Counted from the stretch's first letter, positions 1-8,994 are shown. The stretch is DNA of 45,993 nt from Antarctobacter heliothermus (GCF_900188425.1 NZ_FZON01000042.1:1-45993); one strand, 5' to 3'. The notes: a model not told the origin generated them from the sequence alone. Numbers and translations: made by a program.

Positions 1-347
1 CCGTCATACCGCCGCGCAAGAATGCCAAGCCGTGGAAGCCATCGACTGCAGGGGCTATCGCTCGGAACGAGGCGCTGCGCGCTTCGAAATACCTTGGCCG
101 CGCCATCTGGAGAAAATGGAGCGGATACCACCGACGAAGCCGCGCCGAGACGAAGATGCATTGCGTGAAGCTGCTGGGGCAGAGCCTCATGGCGCGCGAC
201 TTCGATCGTCAGGTCGCCGAACTTCAGATCCGCGCCGCCGTGCTCAACGGCTACACCGCGCTCGGCATACCCGTCACAGAGCCTGTGGGATAATTGCGTC
301 CGGGGAAAGGGGAACTCCGGACGTTACCGACTTTGCGCAACAAAGCC
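1..347 (+). mobile_element. 3' part of an IS5-family insertion sequence
   Basis: The window opens inside an insertion sequence. It holds the C-terminal part of a transposase (3-293), about 37 bases of non-coding end, and a terminal sequence at 331-347 that reads GGCTTTGTTGCGCAAAG on the minus strand, the type of end seen in many IS5-family (IS427-like) elements. The boundary at 347/348 is set by where the reading frame of yaaA on the minus strand stops looking like YaaA. The left end is outside the window, so neither the full inverted repeat nor a target duplication can be checked. Confidence 0.8.
3..293 (+). CDS. IS5-family transposase, C-terminal fragment
   Basis: The 96-residue open frame starts upstream of the window and ends at the TAA at 291-293. 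It contains the stretch VIPPRKNAKPW, then a run with SKYLGRAIWRKWSGYHRRS and AETKMHCVKLLGQSLMARDF, and ends in GIPVTEPVG. This is the C-terminal end of the DDE transposase domain common in Rhodobacteraceae IS5 elements; the ETKMH segment carries the final catalytic Glu region. The catalytic Asp residues would lie outside the window. I recognise the family from memory of its conserved tail; the exact IS name is not known. Confidence 0.85.
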   Translation, partial: VIPPRKNAKPWKPSTAGAIARNEALRASKYLGRAIWRKWSGYHRRSRAETKMHCVKLLGQSLMARDFDRQVAELQIRAAVLNGYTALGIPVTEPVG

Positions 348-1051
348 CCGCCAAGGTCGAAGTCGCGCAAACCTTCGATGTCAGTCAGACGTTTCTGAAT
401 GATAAAGCGCGCCATTGCCCCACGCGCCCGCTTGGCGAAAAAGCTTACAATCTTCGGCCCGCCTGGCTTGTCCTCCATGAATTGCGGCGTGATCACCCGC
501 AATTTCAACGCCTTTTGCTGAACTGCGCCAAAATACTCCTGGCTGGCGCAATTCACCAGAACGTCTGTGCCCATGGCCTCTGCCTGTGCGTTCAGCGCCT
601 TGGCGATCTGATCGCCCCAGTAGTCATACAGGGTGCCGCCGCGCCGCGTTTTCAGGCGAGAGCCCATTTCAAGCCGGTACGCCTGAAAGCCATCGCGCGG
701 CCGCAGCAGACCATACAAGCCGGACAAGATGCGCAAGTGCTCCTGCGCCCAATCCAGTTCCTCACGCTCCAGCGACCCGGCCTCAAGCCCGATATAGGTG
801 TCCCCGGCAAAAGCCAGCGCAGCAGGACGCAGATCCTCCTGACCGGGCTGGTCGGTGAAGGCACGGAACCGATCCCGGTTGAGCCGCGCCAAGTCATCCG
901 ACAGATCCATCAAACCCTTGAGGTCCTTCAGCGTCAGGTTGCGCGCCGTGCGCGCCAAACGCTGCGCATCGCTCTCGAACGCGGGCACTGTCATCTCGAC
1001 CGCCCGCTCTTGCCAGTCCAGCCGCTTGGCCGGCGAAATCACGACAAGCAT
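251..1051 (-). pseudogene. yaaA: yaaA (peroxide stress protein, DUF328), C-terminus replaced by IS sequence
   Basis: YaaA binds DNA and limits oxidative damage by lowering free iron during peroxide stress. The N-terminus MLVVISPAKRLDW and the motifs SGLYGLLRP, YDYWG and LVNCASQEYF are characteristic of DUF328. Recognisable YaaA sequence runs to DFDLGG (residue 235), at about position 348. The next 31 residues are read from the complementary strand of the IS5 element and stop at 251. Family members are about 255 residues and normally continue after this point with a conserved Tyr/Phe-rich tail, so roughly the last 20 native residues are lost. The product is probably unstable or altered, but most of the fold is present, so residual function cannot be excluded. 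The gene is divergent from the small secreted protein at 1228. Confidence 0.85.
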
Positions 1052-1227
1052 TCCGCGCCCCCTGTCCTTGTTTCGGTGTCCCTGATCTAGACCGGCGGCG
1101 GGTCAAGGTCCAGCAGGCGCGACCCTGTGTCAGGTCGGGAATACTGCCCGGAAAAGGGAAGGACTTTGCCAGTTTCAATTTGCGCTTATCCTGTCAATAC
1201 CGTCCATTTCGAATCGGAGTTCCCATT

Positions 1228-1479
1228 ATGAAACTGATGACTTTCGCAAAACTGATTGCCCTTGCCGCCGCTGTATCCGCCAGTCCGGCGCTTGCATGGA
1301 AAACCGTCCACAATCCTTTTGGGCACGACACCAAATGCGACAAGGTGAACTGCTTCACGCCGGGCACCGCCTACGAAATGGGTCACTACCACTATCTGAA
1401 ATGCAAAGACCCCAAGAAATACCTGACCTATCGCGGCAACGTACTGCAATGCGTGCCTTACGCACATATTGCAAAATAA
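1228..1479 (+). CDS. Small secreted protein with four cysteines, unknown function
   Basis: An 83-residue protein with a clear Sec signal peptide (residues 1-23, ending in SPALA before Trp24). The mature part is about 60 residues, rich in Lys, His and Tyr, with four Cys (in TKCDKVNC, LKCKD and LQCVP) that could form two disulfides in the periplasm. I chose the ATG at 1228 because GGAG at 1216-1219 sits 8 bases upstream and the signal peptide begins there; an upstream in-frame ATG at 1180 would add 16 residues with no signal character. I do not recognise the family. It is monocistronic and converges with recQ, with a hairpin (1503-1529) between them. Confidence 0.75.
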   Translation: MKLMTFAKLIALAAAVSASPALAWKTVHNPFGHDTKCDKVNCFTPGTAYEMGHYHYLKCKDPKKYLTYRGNVLQCVPYAHIAK

Positions 1480-1502
1480 ATCTCCTGCGTTCTTGCAAGA
1501 CA

Positions 1503-1529
1503 GAGGCGCGCCATTCCGTGGCCCGCCTC
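1503..1529. terminator. Hairpin between convergent genes, possible bidirectional terminator
   Basis: The arms GAGGCGCGCCA and TGGCCCGCCTC pair with one mismatch around a short loop. The hairpin lies between the stop of the small secreted protein (1479) and the stop of recQ (1551). There is no T-run on either side, so intrinsic termination is uncertain. Confidence 0.4.
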
Positions 1530-1550
1530 ATTCCACGTCAATCGCCTGTC

Positions 1551-3608
1551 CTACCCGGACCCGTTCTGCAAGACACCCCAAAAGGCCGCGCCAAACCTGT
1601 CGGCGCGCTTGTCGCCCAGCAGCGCACCCAAGGCATCTTCGCTTTGCGGCGGTCGATCTGCCAGTTTCGCCAACATGGAAGCCGAACAGGACAGCGGTTT
1701 CTGCGTGCCGTCCTGACCACGCAACAGGCTGGCCTGCGCTTCCATCAGCGCATCATAGACTCCCCCCGCCCCCGTGGCCGCCAGTTTGCGCCGCCGGGGG
1801 TGAACCTCTTCGACAGCCCCGTTCAGAACCTCCAGAAACGCCTCGCCGTACCGCTCCAGCTTTTTCGCGCCGATGCCGTTGACCCGCATCATATCGTCCA
1901 GCGAGGCCGGGCGCCGCTCTGCCATCTCGATCAGGGTCCGGTCTGGAAAGATCATGTAGGGCGGCACCTGCGCCTCGCGCGCTAGCGCCGTGCGCTTGGC
2001 CTTCAGGGCCGAAAACAGTGGCGCGTCCTCTTCCGGAACCAGTTCCCTGACCGCCGGACGCCGCTCAGTGGCCTTTGTCACGGCGTCCTTGCGCAAAGAG
2101 ATCGTCTGTTCGCCCCGCAGGATCGGGCGGGCACGATCCGTCATCACCAGCGCCCCGTGCCGTTCCGCATCCGGGCGCATCAGGTCATGGCCCATCATCT
2201 GCCGGAACACCGCCTGCCATTGCCCCCGGCTGAAATCCTTGCCCACTCCGTAGGTGGGCAGGCTGTCATGACCGCGCTGACGGATCTTGTCGGTGTCCTT
2301 GCCCATCAGAATGTCGATCAGATGCCCGGCGCCAAAACTTTCGTCGGTACGCAACGCCGCCGACAGCGCCTTGCGCACCGCCAACGTGCCGTCGAACAAT
2401 TCCGGCGGACTGTCGCACAGATCGCAGTTCCCACAGTTCCCGGCCTCTTCGCCGAAATATCCCAGCAAGACCTTGCGCCGACAGCCCTGCGCCTCTGCCA
2501 GCCCCAACAGCGCGTTCAGCCGCCCGTGATCGGCGGCACGGCGTTCCGGCGGGGCCATCCCCTCATCGATCTGCGACCGGCGCAGGCGGATGTCCTCAGG
2601 CCCATACAGGGTCAGCGTTTCCGCAGGCGCTCCGTCGCGCCCGCCGCGCCCGATCTCCTGATAATAGGACTCGATCGACTTGGGCAGATCCGCGTGGGCG
2701 ACCCAACGGATGTCCGGCTTGTCGACCCCCATGCCAAAGGCCACCGTCGCCACCACAATCAAACCGTCCTCACGGGCAAAGCGTTCTTCGACATGGCGGC
2801 GGTCGCCCGCCTCCATCCCGCCGTGATAATGACAGGCCGAATGCCCCTCATCGCGCAGTGCCTTGGCAATGCCCTCGGTCTTGGCACGGGTGCCGCAATA
2901 GACGATACCGGACTGCCCTTTGCGGGCCGCGGCAAAGCTCAGGATCTGGGCGCGCGGCCCGTCCTTGGGTTGAAAGGCAAGGTGGATGTTCGGTCGGTCA
3001 AAGCCGCGCAAAAAGGTGGTCGGGGCCTCGCCGTCAAACAGCCGGGTGACGATCTCCTCGCGTGTCTCGACATCCGCGGTGGCCGTAAAGGCGGCCAGTG
3101 GCACGTCCAGCGCGCGCCGCAGTTCACCGATGCGCAGATAATCCGGGCGGAAATCATGGCCCCACTGGCTGACGCAATGCGCCTCGTCCACCGCGATCAG
3201 GGAAACGCCCGCCTGCGCCAGCATCCGCTGTGTTCCGCCATTGGCCAGTCGCTCTGGCGCCAGATACAGCAGCTTCAGTTCACCTGAATGCAGCATGTCC
3301 CAGACCGCGTCCGTCTCTTCGGGCGTATTGCCAGAGGTCAGCGCACCTGCGGCCACCCCAGCCTCACGCAACCCTCTTACCTGGTCGCGCATCAAGGCGA
3401 TCAGCGGTGAGATCACCACGGTCACGCCCCCGCGCATCAGCGCAGGCAATTGAAAACACAAGGACTTGCCGCCACCCGTGGGCATGATGGCCAACACGTT
3501 CTGACCGCTCGCCACCGCATCAACGATCTCCCCCTGACCGGGGCGAAAGGCGTCAAAGCCGAAGATATCCTTGAGAAGCGCCTCGGCGGTCCCGGCGTCA
3601 CGCGGCAT
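1551..3608 (-). CDS. recQ: ATP-dependent DNA helicase RecQ
   Basis: RecQ unwinds DNA 3' to 5' in recombination and fork repair in the cytoplasm. The 685-residue protein has the full architecture: Walker A TGGGKS (44-49), DEAH box (141-144, in VDEAHCVSQWGHDFRP), the motif VI region YYQEIGRGGRDG, the RecQ zinc-binding segment with Cys in GCRRK and GNCGNCDLC, a winged-helix region, and a C-terminal HRDC domain (around VNGIGAKKLERYG). A GTG at 3656 would add 16 residues; I prefer the ATG at 3608 because RecQ homology starts just after it and the extra part looks non-conserved. Length is slightly above typical bacterial RecQ (about 610), common in Rhodobacteraceae because of a longer C-terminus. 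Confidence 0.95.
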   Translation of the reverse strand: MPRDAGTAEALLKDIFGFDAFRPGQGEIVDAVASGQNVLAIMPTGGGKSLCFQLPALMRGGVTVVISPLIALMRDQVRGLREAGVAAGALTSGNTPEETDAVWDMLHSGELKLLYLAPERLANGGTQRMLAQAGVSLIAVDEAHCVSQWGHDFRPDYLRIGELRRALDVPLAAFTATADVETREEIVTRLFDGEAPTTFLRGFDRPNIHLAFQPKDGPRAQILSFAAARKGQSGIVYCGTRAKTEGIAKALRDEGHSACHYHGGMEAGDRRHVEERFAREDGLIVVATVAFGMGVDKPDIRWVAHADLPKSIESYYQEIGRGGRDGAPAETLTLYGPEDIRLRRSQIDEGMAPPERRAADHGRLNALLGLAEAQGCRRKVLLGYFGEEAGNCGNCDLCDSPPELFDGTLAVRKALSAALRTDESFGAGHLIDILMGKDTDKIRQRGHDSLPTYGVGKDFSRGQWQAVFRQMMGHDLMRPDAERHGALVMTDRARPILRGEQTISLRKDAVTKATERRPAVRELVPEEDAPLFSALKAKRTALAREAQVPPYMIFPDRTLIEMAERRPASLDDMMRVNGIGAKKLERYGEAFLEVLNGAVEEVHPRRRKLAATGAGGVYDALMEAQASLLRGQDGTQKPLSCSASMLAKLADRPPQSEDALGALLGDKRADRFGAAFWGVLQNGSG

Positions 3609-3724
3609 GGGTAACCCTGTCGATGTGTCTGGATCTGCTCGTGCCCGGACAATCACACACTACGATTTGGTGAATCAACCCCTCCGAGCCGCAATATGAG
3701 CCATCACACCGCGCGAAGCCCCGG

Positions 3725-3773
3725 TTTCTTCTGTCCAGAAATATCCCGGGGGTGAGGCCGCAGGCCGAGGGGG
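3725..3773 (+). repeat. Dispersed intergenic repeat, copy 1
   Basis: Starts TTTCTTCTGTCCAGAAATAT, followed by CCCGGGGG and a GC-rich dyad around GGCCGCAGGCC. The same layout (pyrimidine TTCTTCT, A-rich AAATA, C/G run, variable GC hairpin) occurs at 9541, 13517 and 20703. This copy lies between yggT and recQ and is antisense to both genes. Confidence 0.65.
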
Positions 3774-3815
3774 TCATGCTGAAATCAGGCCTAGGGCATG
3801 ACGCCCCCTGCCCGA

Positions 3816-4109
3816 TCAATACCCGTAGAAAAAGCCCGCGTTGTTCCGCAGGATGATCTGCAGCGCATAAATGCCGACCAGCGTGATCAACGGCGCCAGA
3901 TCCAGACCCCCCATCGGCGGCAGGATACTGCGGATGCGCGAATAGACCGGCTCCAGTAGCCGGTTCAGCCCTTCCCAGATAGAGGCAACGATCGGCTGCC
4001 GCAGGTTGAGGATCTGGAAATTGATCAGCCAGCTCATGATCACGTGGGCGACGATAACAAAGACCGCAATGCTGAGGATCATGTTCAGGATTTGAAAGAG
4101 CGACTGCAT
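3816..4109 (-). CDS. YggT family membrane protein
   Basis: A 97-residue integral membrane protein with hydrophobic segments at about residues 8-28 and 68-90 and the family's central amphipathic loop containing NRLLEPVYSRIRSILPP, which matches the YggT signature (PF02325). YggT proteins are inner-membrane proteins linked to osmotic stress tolerance and cell division or plastid-type SepF-associated functions; the molecular role is not settled. AAAGG lies about 7 bases upstream of the ATG at 4107-4109. It is transcribed in the same direction as recQ but 207 bases away, with a repeat between them, so co-transcription is doubtful. Confidence 0.9.
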   Translation of the reverse strand: MQSLFQILNMILSIAVFVIVAHVIMSWLINFQILNLRQPIVASIWEGLNRLLEPVYSRIRSILPPMGGLDLAPLITLVGIYALQIILRNNAGFFYGY

Positions 4110-4242
4110 CCGATTGGCCTTTGTTCCGCGCGTTTTGCTGGCACAGACCTATGCGCAGACGCCCCCAAGAACAAGTGTGCCGCGAGGTCTTGATTGACGC
4201 GCCCGCCGCAGCGCAGCAACAAGGCCACAAAGGAGTCGTCTC

Positions 4243-4824
4243 ATGTATCCCTTTCTGCGCCTCTTCTGGCAAAGCTTTCTTGCCCGCCGCGCCACGCGCA
4301 TCGGCCTGTTTGACACTCAGGTCACCACCCACCTGTGCATGCCCTGGGATCTTGACATGTGGATGGAACTGAACAACGGGCGCACGCTGACGATCTACGA
4401 TCTGGGCCGCATCCCTCTGGCCTACCGGATCGGGTTGATTGACACCCTCAAAAGCAAACGTTGGGGCCTGACTGTCGCAGGGTCGGTTGTTCGGTATCGC
4501 CGCCGCGTGCGCATGTTCGACAAGGTGCAGATCCACTCTCGTGTACTGGGCTGGGACAAGCGGTTCATCTACATCGACCAGTCGATGTGGAAATCGAACG
4601 GAGACTGTGCCAGCCACGCGGTCTATCGGACCGCCCTGACGGACGCCCAGGGCATCGTGTCAACGGATCGGTCGGCTGCTGCCCTTGGGGTCCCGGTCGA
4701 CAGCCCGCCGCTGCCGAACTGGGTGCTCAAGTGGATCGAGGCAGAAGACGCCCGCCCCTGGCCGCCGCAGACCCAAAATCCGCCCGACACGATCGCCGCC
4801 AGCCGGGCCGAGGACGCCGCCTAG
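4243..4824 (+). CDS. Thioesterase family protein (4HBT_2, THEM6-like)
   Basis: A 193-residue protein with the hotdog-fold thioesterase pattern of the 4HBT_2 family: PWDLDMWMELNNGRTLTIYDLGR is the region that forms the substrate pocket and holds the conserved Asp/Asn. It would hydrolyse an acyl-thioester, probably an acyl-CoA; the substrate cannot be told from sequence. AAGGAG sits just before the ATG. The C-terminal 30 residues are Pro/Ala-rich and look disordered. It is divergent from yggT and is followed after 99 bases by an MFS transporter on the same strand. Confidence 0.82.
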   Translation: MYPFLRLFWQSFLARRATRIGLFDTQVTTHLCMPWDLDMWMELNNGRTLTIYDLGRIPLAYRIGLIDTLKSKRWGLTVAGSVVRYRRRVRMFDKVQIHSRVLGWDKRFIYIDQSMWKSNGDCASHAVYRTALTDAQGIVSTDRSAAALGVPVDSPPLPNWVLKWIEAEDARPWPPQTQNPPDTIAASRAEDAA

Positions 4825-4923
4825 GCGTAAACCTCTGTTCCGCGCACAGGTTTCCCTTGCGCAAGCCCCCTTGCCACGCCATGCCGCGACAGGTTCTATC
4901 GCCGCAACGGGCAGGGGGCAGCC

Positions 4924-6294
4924 ATGGCACAACCAACAAAAAGACAACGCATCTGGGGATGGATGTTCTTTGACTGGGCGCAACAGCCCTATGCCACCCT
5001 TGGCCTGACCTTTATCTTTGGCCCCTATTTCGCCGCCGTCGCCGCCGACTATTTTCTGGCGCAGGGCGCCGGAAGTGACGCCGCCAAGGCCGGCGCGCAA
5101 AGCCTGTGGTCCTCTGCCCAGACCGTTGCTGGACTTGCCATCGCCTTTTCCGCGCCGCTGCTCGGCGCTTGGGCCGATGCCACCGGGCGCAAACGACCGT
5201 GGTTCTGGCTGTTCACCGGGGTCGCCATTGCAGCGGCCTGTTCGCTGTGGATGCTGCAACCGGACGGCACCGGGCTGTACTTTGTGCTGGCGCTGTTCTG
5301 GCTGGGCTTTGTGGCCAGCGAATCCGCCTTTAACCTCAACAACGCGATTCTGCCCAGCCTTGGCACCCCGACAGAGGTGGGCCGCATCTCTGGCACCGCC
5401 ACGGCCTTTGGCTATTGGGGCGGGGTGCTGTCGCTGTTCCTGATGCTGCTGTTCTTTGCCGAGAATGAGACTGGCAAGACGCTGATCGGCCTTTCCCCGG
5501 CCTTTGGCCTCGACCCCGAGGCACGCGAAGGCACCCGCTTTGTCGGGCCGTTCATCGGATTGTGGTTTGCCCTTTTCCTGATCCCGTTTTTCATGTGGAA
5601 CCGGGACGATCCGCTAGAGCGCAAGACCCCTGAAAGCGTCCGTCGGGTGCTGTCGGACTTGCGTGGGTACGTCGGCAACGTCTGGCACCGCAAATCCTGC
5701 CGCAGCTTTCTGCTGTCCTCGCTGTTCTATCGCGACGCCCTGACCGCGCTTTATGCCTATGGCGGCATCTATGCGACTCTTGTGCTGGACTGGAAGGTGA
5801 TCCAGGTCGGTGTTTTCGGCATCGTCGCGGCCATCGCCGCCGCCGTTCTGTCTTGGGCTGGTGGCTTGGCCGATCAACGGTTTGGCCCCAAGACGGTGAT
5901 CCGCCTGTGCATCTGGATCCTGATCCTGGTCAGCACGATCATCGTCGGCATGTCCCGCGAAAACCTGTTTGGCATACCCTTGGCCGAAGGCTCTGCCGTG
6001 CCAGACGTGATCTTTTACATCTGTGGCGCGGCCATTGGCGGCGCTGGTGGCGCGCTCTACTCCGCGTCGCGGTCGATGATGGTACGTCACTGCGATCCGC
6101 TGCGCCCGGCAGAGGGGTTCGGCCTGTTTGCGCTGGCGGGCAAGGCCACCGCCTTTCTCGCCCCGGCAATGATCACCGTCTTTACCTATACCACCCAATC
6201 CAACCAGTTGGGCTTTCTCCCCGTCATCGGGCTTTTCCTGTTGGGCCTCATTCTGCTAGTCTGGGTCAATCCCGAGGGAGAAAGACCCGAATGA
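4924..6294 (+). CDS. MFS transporter, UMF1/Atg22-like family
   Basis: A 456-residue integral membrane protein with 12 predicted hydrophobic segments. The opening WGWMFFDWAQQPYATL, followed by FIFGPYFA, is the signature of the UMF1 branch of the major facilitator superfamily (PF11700, related to yeast vacuolar effluxer Atg22). Members are thought to export amino acids or other small metabolites, but bacterial substrates are not established. The gene has a purine-rich AGGGGGCAGCC before its ATG. Its stop overlaps the start of mepA by 4 bases (ATGA), so the two are translationally coupled. Confidence 0.9.
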   Translation: MAQPTKRQRIWGWMFFDWAQQPYATLGLTFIFGPYFAAVAADYFLAQGAGSDAAKAGAQSLWSSAQTVAGLAIAFSAPLLGAWADATGRKRPWFWLFTGVAIAAACSLWMLQPDGTGLYFVLALFWLGFVASESAFNLNNAILPSLGTPTEVGRISGTATAFGYWGGVLSLFLMLLFFAENETGKTLIGLSPAFGLDPEAREGTRFVGPFIGLWFALFLIPFFMWNRDDPLERKTPESVRRVLSDLRGYVGNVWHRKSCRSFLLSSLFYRDALTALYAYGGIYATLVLDWKVIQVGVFGIVAAIAAAVLSWAGGLADQRFGPKTVIRLCIWILILVSTIIVGMSRENLFGIPLAEGSAVPDVIFYICGAAIGGAGGALYSASRSMMVRHCDPLRPAEGFGLFALAGKATAFLAPAMITVFTYTTQSNQLGFLPVIGLFLLGLILLVWVNPEGERPE

Positions 6295-7208
6295 TCCGAT
6301 TTGTGACTGCCATTTCCCTTGTCCTCGCCTTGGCCGCCTGTGGCGGCGGGGGACGCGACATTTCTGGCGAGCGCACGGCGCTGCGCCCGCTCGACCCAGT
6401 GCTGTCGTCCAAACAGGCCAAACAACTGTTCGGCGCCAAGGCGCAGGGGTCGGACCAGTCCGCGGCCCCGCTTGGCGGATATGCCAAGGGATGCCTCGCC
6501 GGGGGGATGCAACTGCCAGAAACCGGCCCGACATGGCAGGCCATGCGCCTGTCGCGCAACCGCAACTGGGGCCACCCCGAACTGATCGACTATGTGCAAG
6601 ACCTCAGCCGCAAGGCTGCAGCGCAACCCGGCTGGAACGGGCTGTACCTGGGTGATTTCAGCCAACCGCGCGGCGGCCCGATGCTGACCGGCCACGCCAG
6701 TCATCAAATCGGGCTGGATGCCGATATCTGGCTGCTGCCCGCCGACAACCTGAATCTATCGGTCAAGGCGCGCGAAAACATCTCTTCGATCTCGATGCGT
6801 CGCGCGTCAGGCGCCTATACCAACGACAAATGGACCAAACAGCACCACGAAATCCTCAAGGCCGCCGCCAGCGACCCCCGTGTGGCGCGGATCTTTATCT
6901 TTCCCGGCGCCAAGGTGCAGATGTGCAACGATGAAAAGGGTGACAAATCATGGCTGCGCAAGGTGCGGCCATGGTGGGGGCACCACTACCACTTTCACGT
7001 CCGGCTCAGCTGTCCCAAAGGGGCAACCGGCTGCGTCGATCAGGCCGCCCCGCCACCCGGTGACGGCTGCAAAGAGGCCGAGGGCTGGGTCGCCCGCATC
7101 CTGAATCCGCCGCCGCCTGACCCCAACGCCAAACCCTCGCCGCCAAAGCGGGAATTGACGCTGGGCGATCTGCCACGCCAATGCGCCGACGTTCTGTCCG
7201 CGAACTGA
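6291..7208 (+). CDS. mepA: Penicillin-insensitive murein endopeptidase MepA, lipoprotein
   Basis: A LAS-type zinc peptidase (M74) that cleaves D-Ala-meso-DAP cross-links in peptidoglycan. The 305-residue protein starts with a lipoprotein signal (LALAAC, lipid-modified Cys17), so it is anchored in the outer or inner membrane facing the periplasm. The metal-binding motifs are present: [15 protein letters not shown], and [11 protein letters not shown] near the C-terminal third. Paired Cys (CLAGG, MCNDE, LSCPKG, GCVDQ, GCKEA, QCADV) suggest disulfides as in E. coli MepA. It overlaps the MFS gene by 4 bases; the phytase-like gene begins 7 bases after its stop, giving a three-gene unit. Confidence 0.93.
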   Translation: MIRFVTAISLVLALAACGGGGRDISGERTALRPLDPVLSSKQAKQLFGAKAQGSDQSAAPLGGYAKGCLAGGMQLPETGPTWQAMRLSRNRNWGHPELIDYVQDLSRKAAAQPGWNGLYLGDFSQPRGGPMLTGHASHQIGLDADIWLLPADNLNLSVKARENISSISMRRASGAYTNDKWTKQHHEILKAAASDPRVARIFIFPGAKVQMCNDEKGDKSWLRKVRPWWGHHYHFHVRLSCPKGATGCVDQAAPPPGDGCKEAEGWVARILNPPPPDPNAKPSPPKRELTLGDLPRQCADVLSAN

Positions 7209-7215
7209 TCATCGC

Positions 7216-8115
7216 GTGACATCGTCCTTGCACCGCCACCTGCGGACAGTTCTTGGCGTGGGCGCTGTTCTGTTGTCTCTGGCAGGATGCGTCGCGCAAT
7301 CGGGCGACAAGGTGGAATTCCTCGGCCGCCTCGACTGGCCTGCACAGGCGCACGACATTGGTGGTTTTTCGGGACTGGAGCTGAGCGACGATGGCCGCCG
7401 GTTTGTCGCCCTGTCCGACCGGGCAAGTCTGATCGAGGGACAGCTGGTCCGCGAAGGCCCCCGCTTGACGCGCATCGAACAAGACGCGCCGCGCCGCCTG
7501 CGGGACCGCGCCGGCGCGCCCCTCACCGGGTCAAAAGCGGATTCCGAAGGGCTTGCCATCGGCCGCGACGGACAGATGTTCATCTCTTTCGAAGGCCATC
7601 ACCGCGTCTGGTCTTACGACGGCCCGGGCCGACCACAGACGCTGAACAGCCCACGCGCCTTTTTGGGTTTTGAGGGCAACGGCGGTCTTGAGGCGCTGGC
7701 TATCGACACTCAAGGACGCCTGTACACCCTGCCCGAACGGTCTGGCCAGTTGATCCGTCCCTTTCCCGTGTGGCGCTTTGACAGCGGGCGCTGGCAGCAG
7801 GTCTATTCGATACCGCGCCAAGGCGGGTTTCTGCCCGTGGGCGCGGATTTCGGTCCTGACGGGCTGTTCTACCTGCTGGAACGGGAATTCACCGGCCTGG
7901 CGTTCCGGTCCCGGGTACGACGGTTTTCCTTCGGAGAGGACCGCGTCCTCTCCGAAGAAACCCTGCTGGAAACGCCAGCCCACAAACACGGCAACCTTGA
8001 AGGTCTCGCTGTCTGGCGCGACGAAACGGGTGCGATCCGTCTGACCATGGTGTCGGATGACAACTTTCAGGGCTTCCAGCGCAGCGAGTTTGTCGAATAC
8101 CGCGTGACAGACTAA
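7216..8115 (+). CDS. Esterase-like activity of phytase family lipoprotein (PF13449)
   Basis: A 299-residue exported protein with a lipobox LAGC (Cys25). The body has beta-propeller-like repeats typical of PF13449: [63 protein letters not shown] and NLEGLAVW. The biochemical activity is poorly defined despite the family name. The start is a GTG at 7216, 7 bases after the mepA stop, without a strong Shine-Dalgarno sequence; coupling to mepA is likely. The final gene in the MFS-mepA unit. Confidence 0.85.
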   Translation: MTSSLHRHLRTVLGVGAVLLSLAGCVAQSGDKVEFLGRLDWPAQAHDIGGFSGLELSDDGRRFVALSDRASLIEGQLVREGPRLTRIEQDAPRRLRDRAGAPLTGSKADSEGLAIGRDGQMFISFEGHHRVWSYDGPGRPQTLNSPRAFLGFEGNGGLEALAIDTQGRLYTLPERSGQLIRPFPVWRFDSGRWQQVYSIPRQGGFLPVGADFGPDGLFYLLEREFTGLAFRSRVRRFSFGEDRVLSEETLLETPAHKHGNLEGLAVWRDETGAIRLTMVSDDNFQGFQRSEFVEYRVTD

Positions 8116-8215
8116 CCCGCAGATCGCTTGACGCGGCACCACGCGCCCTTTAACAGCGCCCAATCCGGAAAAGCCGGATCAAGTCCCCGCAACCTTGTCA
8201 AAAACGGGTCACATC

Positions 8216-8857
8216 ATGACACGCGCACATCTTCCCGGCATCCTTGCCATGGCCGCCATCGTTCTGGCGTCCAACATCCTCGTCCAGTTTCTGTTTGGCC
8301 AATGGCTGACATGGGGGGCGTTCACCTACCCGCTGGCCTTCCTGGTCACCGACCTGATGAACCGCCTCTACGGCCCCGGCCCGGCGCGGCAGGTGGTCTT
8401 TGCCGGCTTTGTCGTCGGCGTCATCTGCTCGCTGATCGGCACCCAAATCATGCTGCAAGGCGACGGGTTCACCTATCCGGCGGTCACGCTGAGGATCGCT
8501 ATCGGCTCTGGTCTGGCGTTCCTGACCGCACAACTGATGGACGTGGCGATCTTTGACCGGCTGCGGCAAGGCACTTGGTGGCGCGCGCCGCTGGCCTCGA
8601 CACTGGTCGGCTCAACGCTGGACACAGCGCTGTTCTTCACCATCGCCTTTTCGTCTGGCCTGACATGGATTGAGCCTGCAAATGACGTCAGCTGGGCCAA
8701 CGAGGTGCTGCCCTTCCTCAACGTCGGACCCGACGCGCCGCTGTGGATGTCGCTCGCCGTGGCGGACTGGATGGTGAAACTCAGCCTCGCCCTTGTCGCC
8801 CTTATTCCCTTCCGAATGATCGTTTCAAAGGCACGCCCACAGCAGAAATCGGCTTGA
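8216..8857 (+). CDS. yhhQ: Queuosine precursor transporter, VUT/YhhQ family
   Basis: A 213-residue inner-membrane protein with about six hydrophobic segments. The N-terminal half shows the family pattern ASNILVQFLFG and TYPLAFLVTDLMNRLYGP, as in YhhQ (PF02592), which imports queuosine precursors (preQ0/preQ1, or queuine in some bacteria). The C-terminal half has the conserved WMVKLSLALVALIPFR end. I chose the ATG at 8216; an upstream in-frame start at 8195 would add seven polar residues. No preQ1 riboswitch was recognisable in the 100 bases upstream. Confidence 0.9.
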   Translation: MTRAHLPGILAMAAIVLASNILVQFLFGQWLTWGAFTYPLAFLVTDLMNRLYGPGPARQVVFAGFVVGVICSLIGTQIMLQGDGFTYPAVTLRIAIGSGLAFLTAQLMDVAIFDRLRQGTWWRAPLASTLVGSTLDTALFFTIAFSSGLTWIEPANDVSWANEVLPFLNVGPDAPLWMSLAVADWMVKLSLALVALIPFRMIVSKARPQQKSA

Positions 8858-8922
8858 TACGCAAAAAAACCTTTGTGGTTCGCGATCCCCGTGGCACCAT
8901 CATCTTGCGTTTTCAACAGCTG

Positions 8923-8938
8923 AAAGGAGGTGATCCAG
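8923..8938 (+). promoter_or_regulatory. Extended Shine-Dalgarno, 16 bases complementary to the 16S rRNA 3' end
   Basis: The sequence AAAGGAGGTGATCCAG is the exact reverse complement of the conserved 3' end of bacterial 16S rRNA (CTGGATCACCTCCTTT). Normal ribosome-binding sites match 4-8 bases. It leads into a GTG at 8938-8940 that opens an 18-codon reading frame. The last base of the match is the first base of that GTG. A CCTCC at 9047-9051 downstream could in principle pair with the GGAGG core. Confidence 0.75.
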
Positions 8939-8994
8939 TGTCGAGAGAAGCATTGGAGAGAGGTGTCGGAACAGTTCGGGAGGATGCGCTCTAG
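8938..8994 (+). CDS. Possible 18-residue leader peptide ahead of arfB
   Basis: A GTG at ideal distance from the extended Shine-Dalgarno sequence opens the frame VSREALERGVGTVREDAL and stops at TAG 8992-8994. A second overlapping frame starting at GTG 8930 encodes 25 residues (beginning MIQCREKHW, ending RAAPGV), but that start codon lies inside the Shine-Dalgarno sequence. The peptide has no signal or membrane character. It could be a regulatory leader peptide or the coding part of a small RNA; the intrinsic terminator at 9062-9093 closes the transcript. I recognise no named family. Confidence 0.45.
   Translation: MSREALERGVGTVREDAL

Noticed and set aside
4831-4855. Hairpin AAACCT...AGGTTT between thioesterase and MFS genes
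   Set aside because: Short, bulged and without a T-run; not strong enough to call a terminator.
8116-8215. preQ1 riboswitch before the queuosine-precursor transporter
   Set aside because: No preQ1-I type stem with an A-rich tail pairing back into the loop was found; only a small hairpin (ATCCGGAAAAGCCGGAT) is visible.
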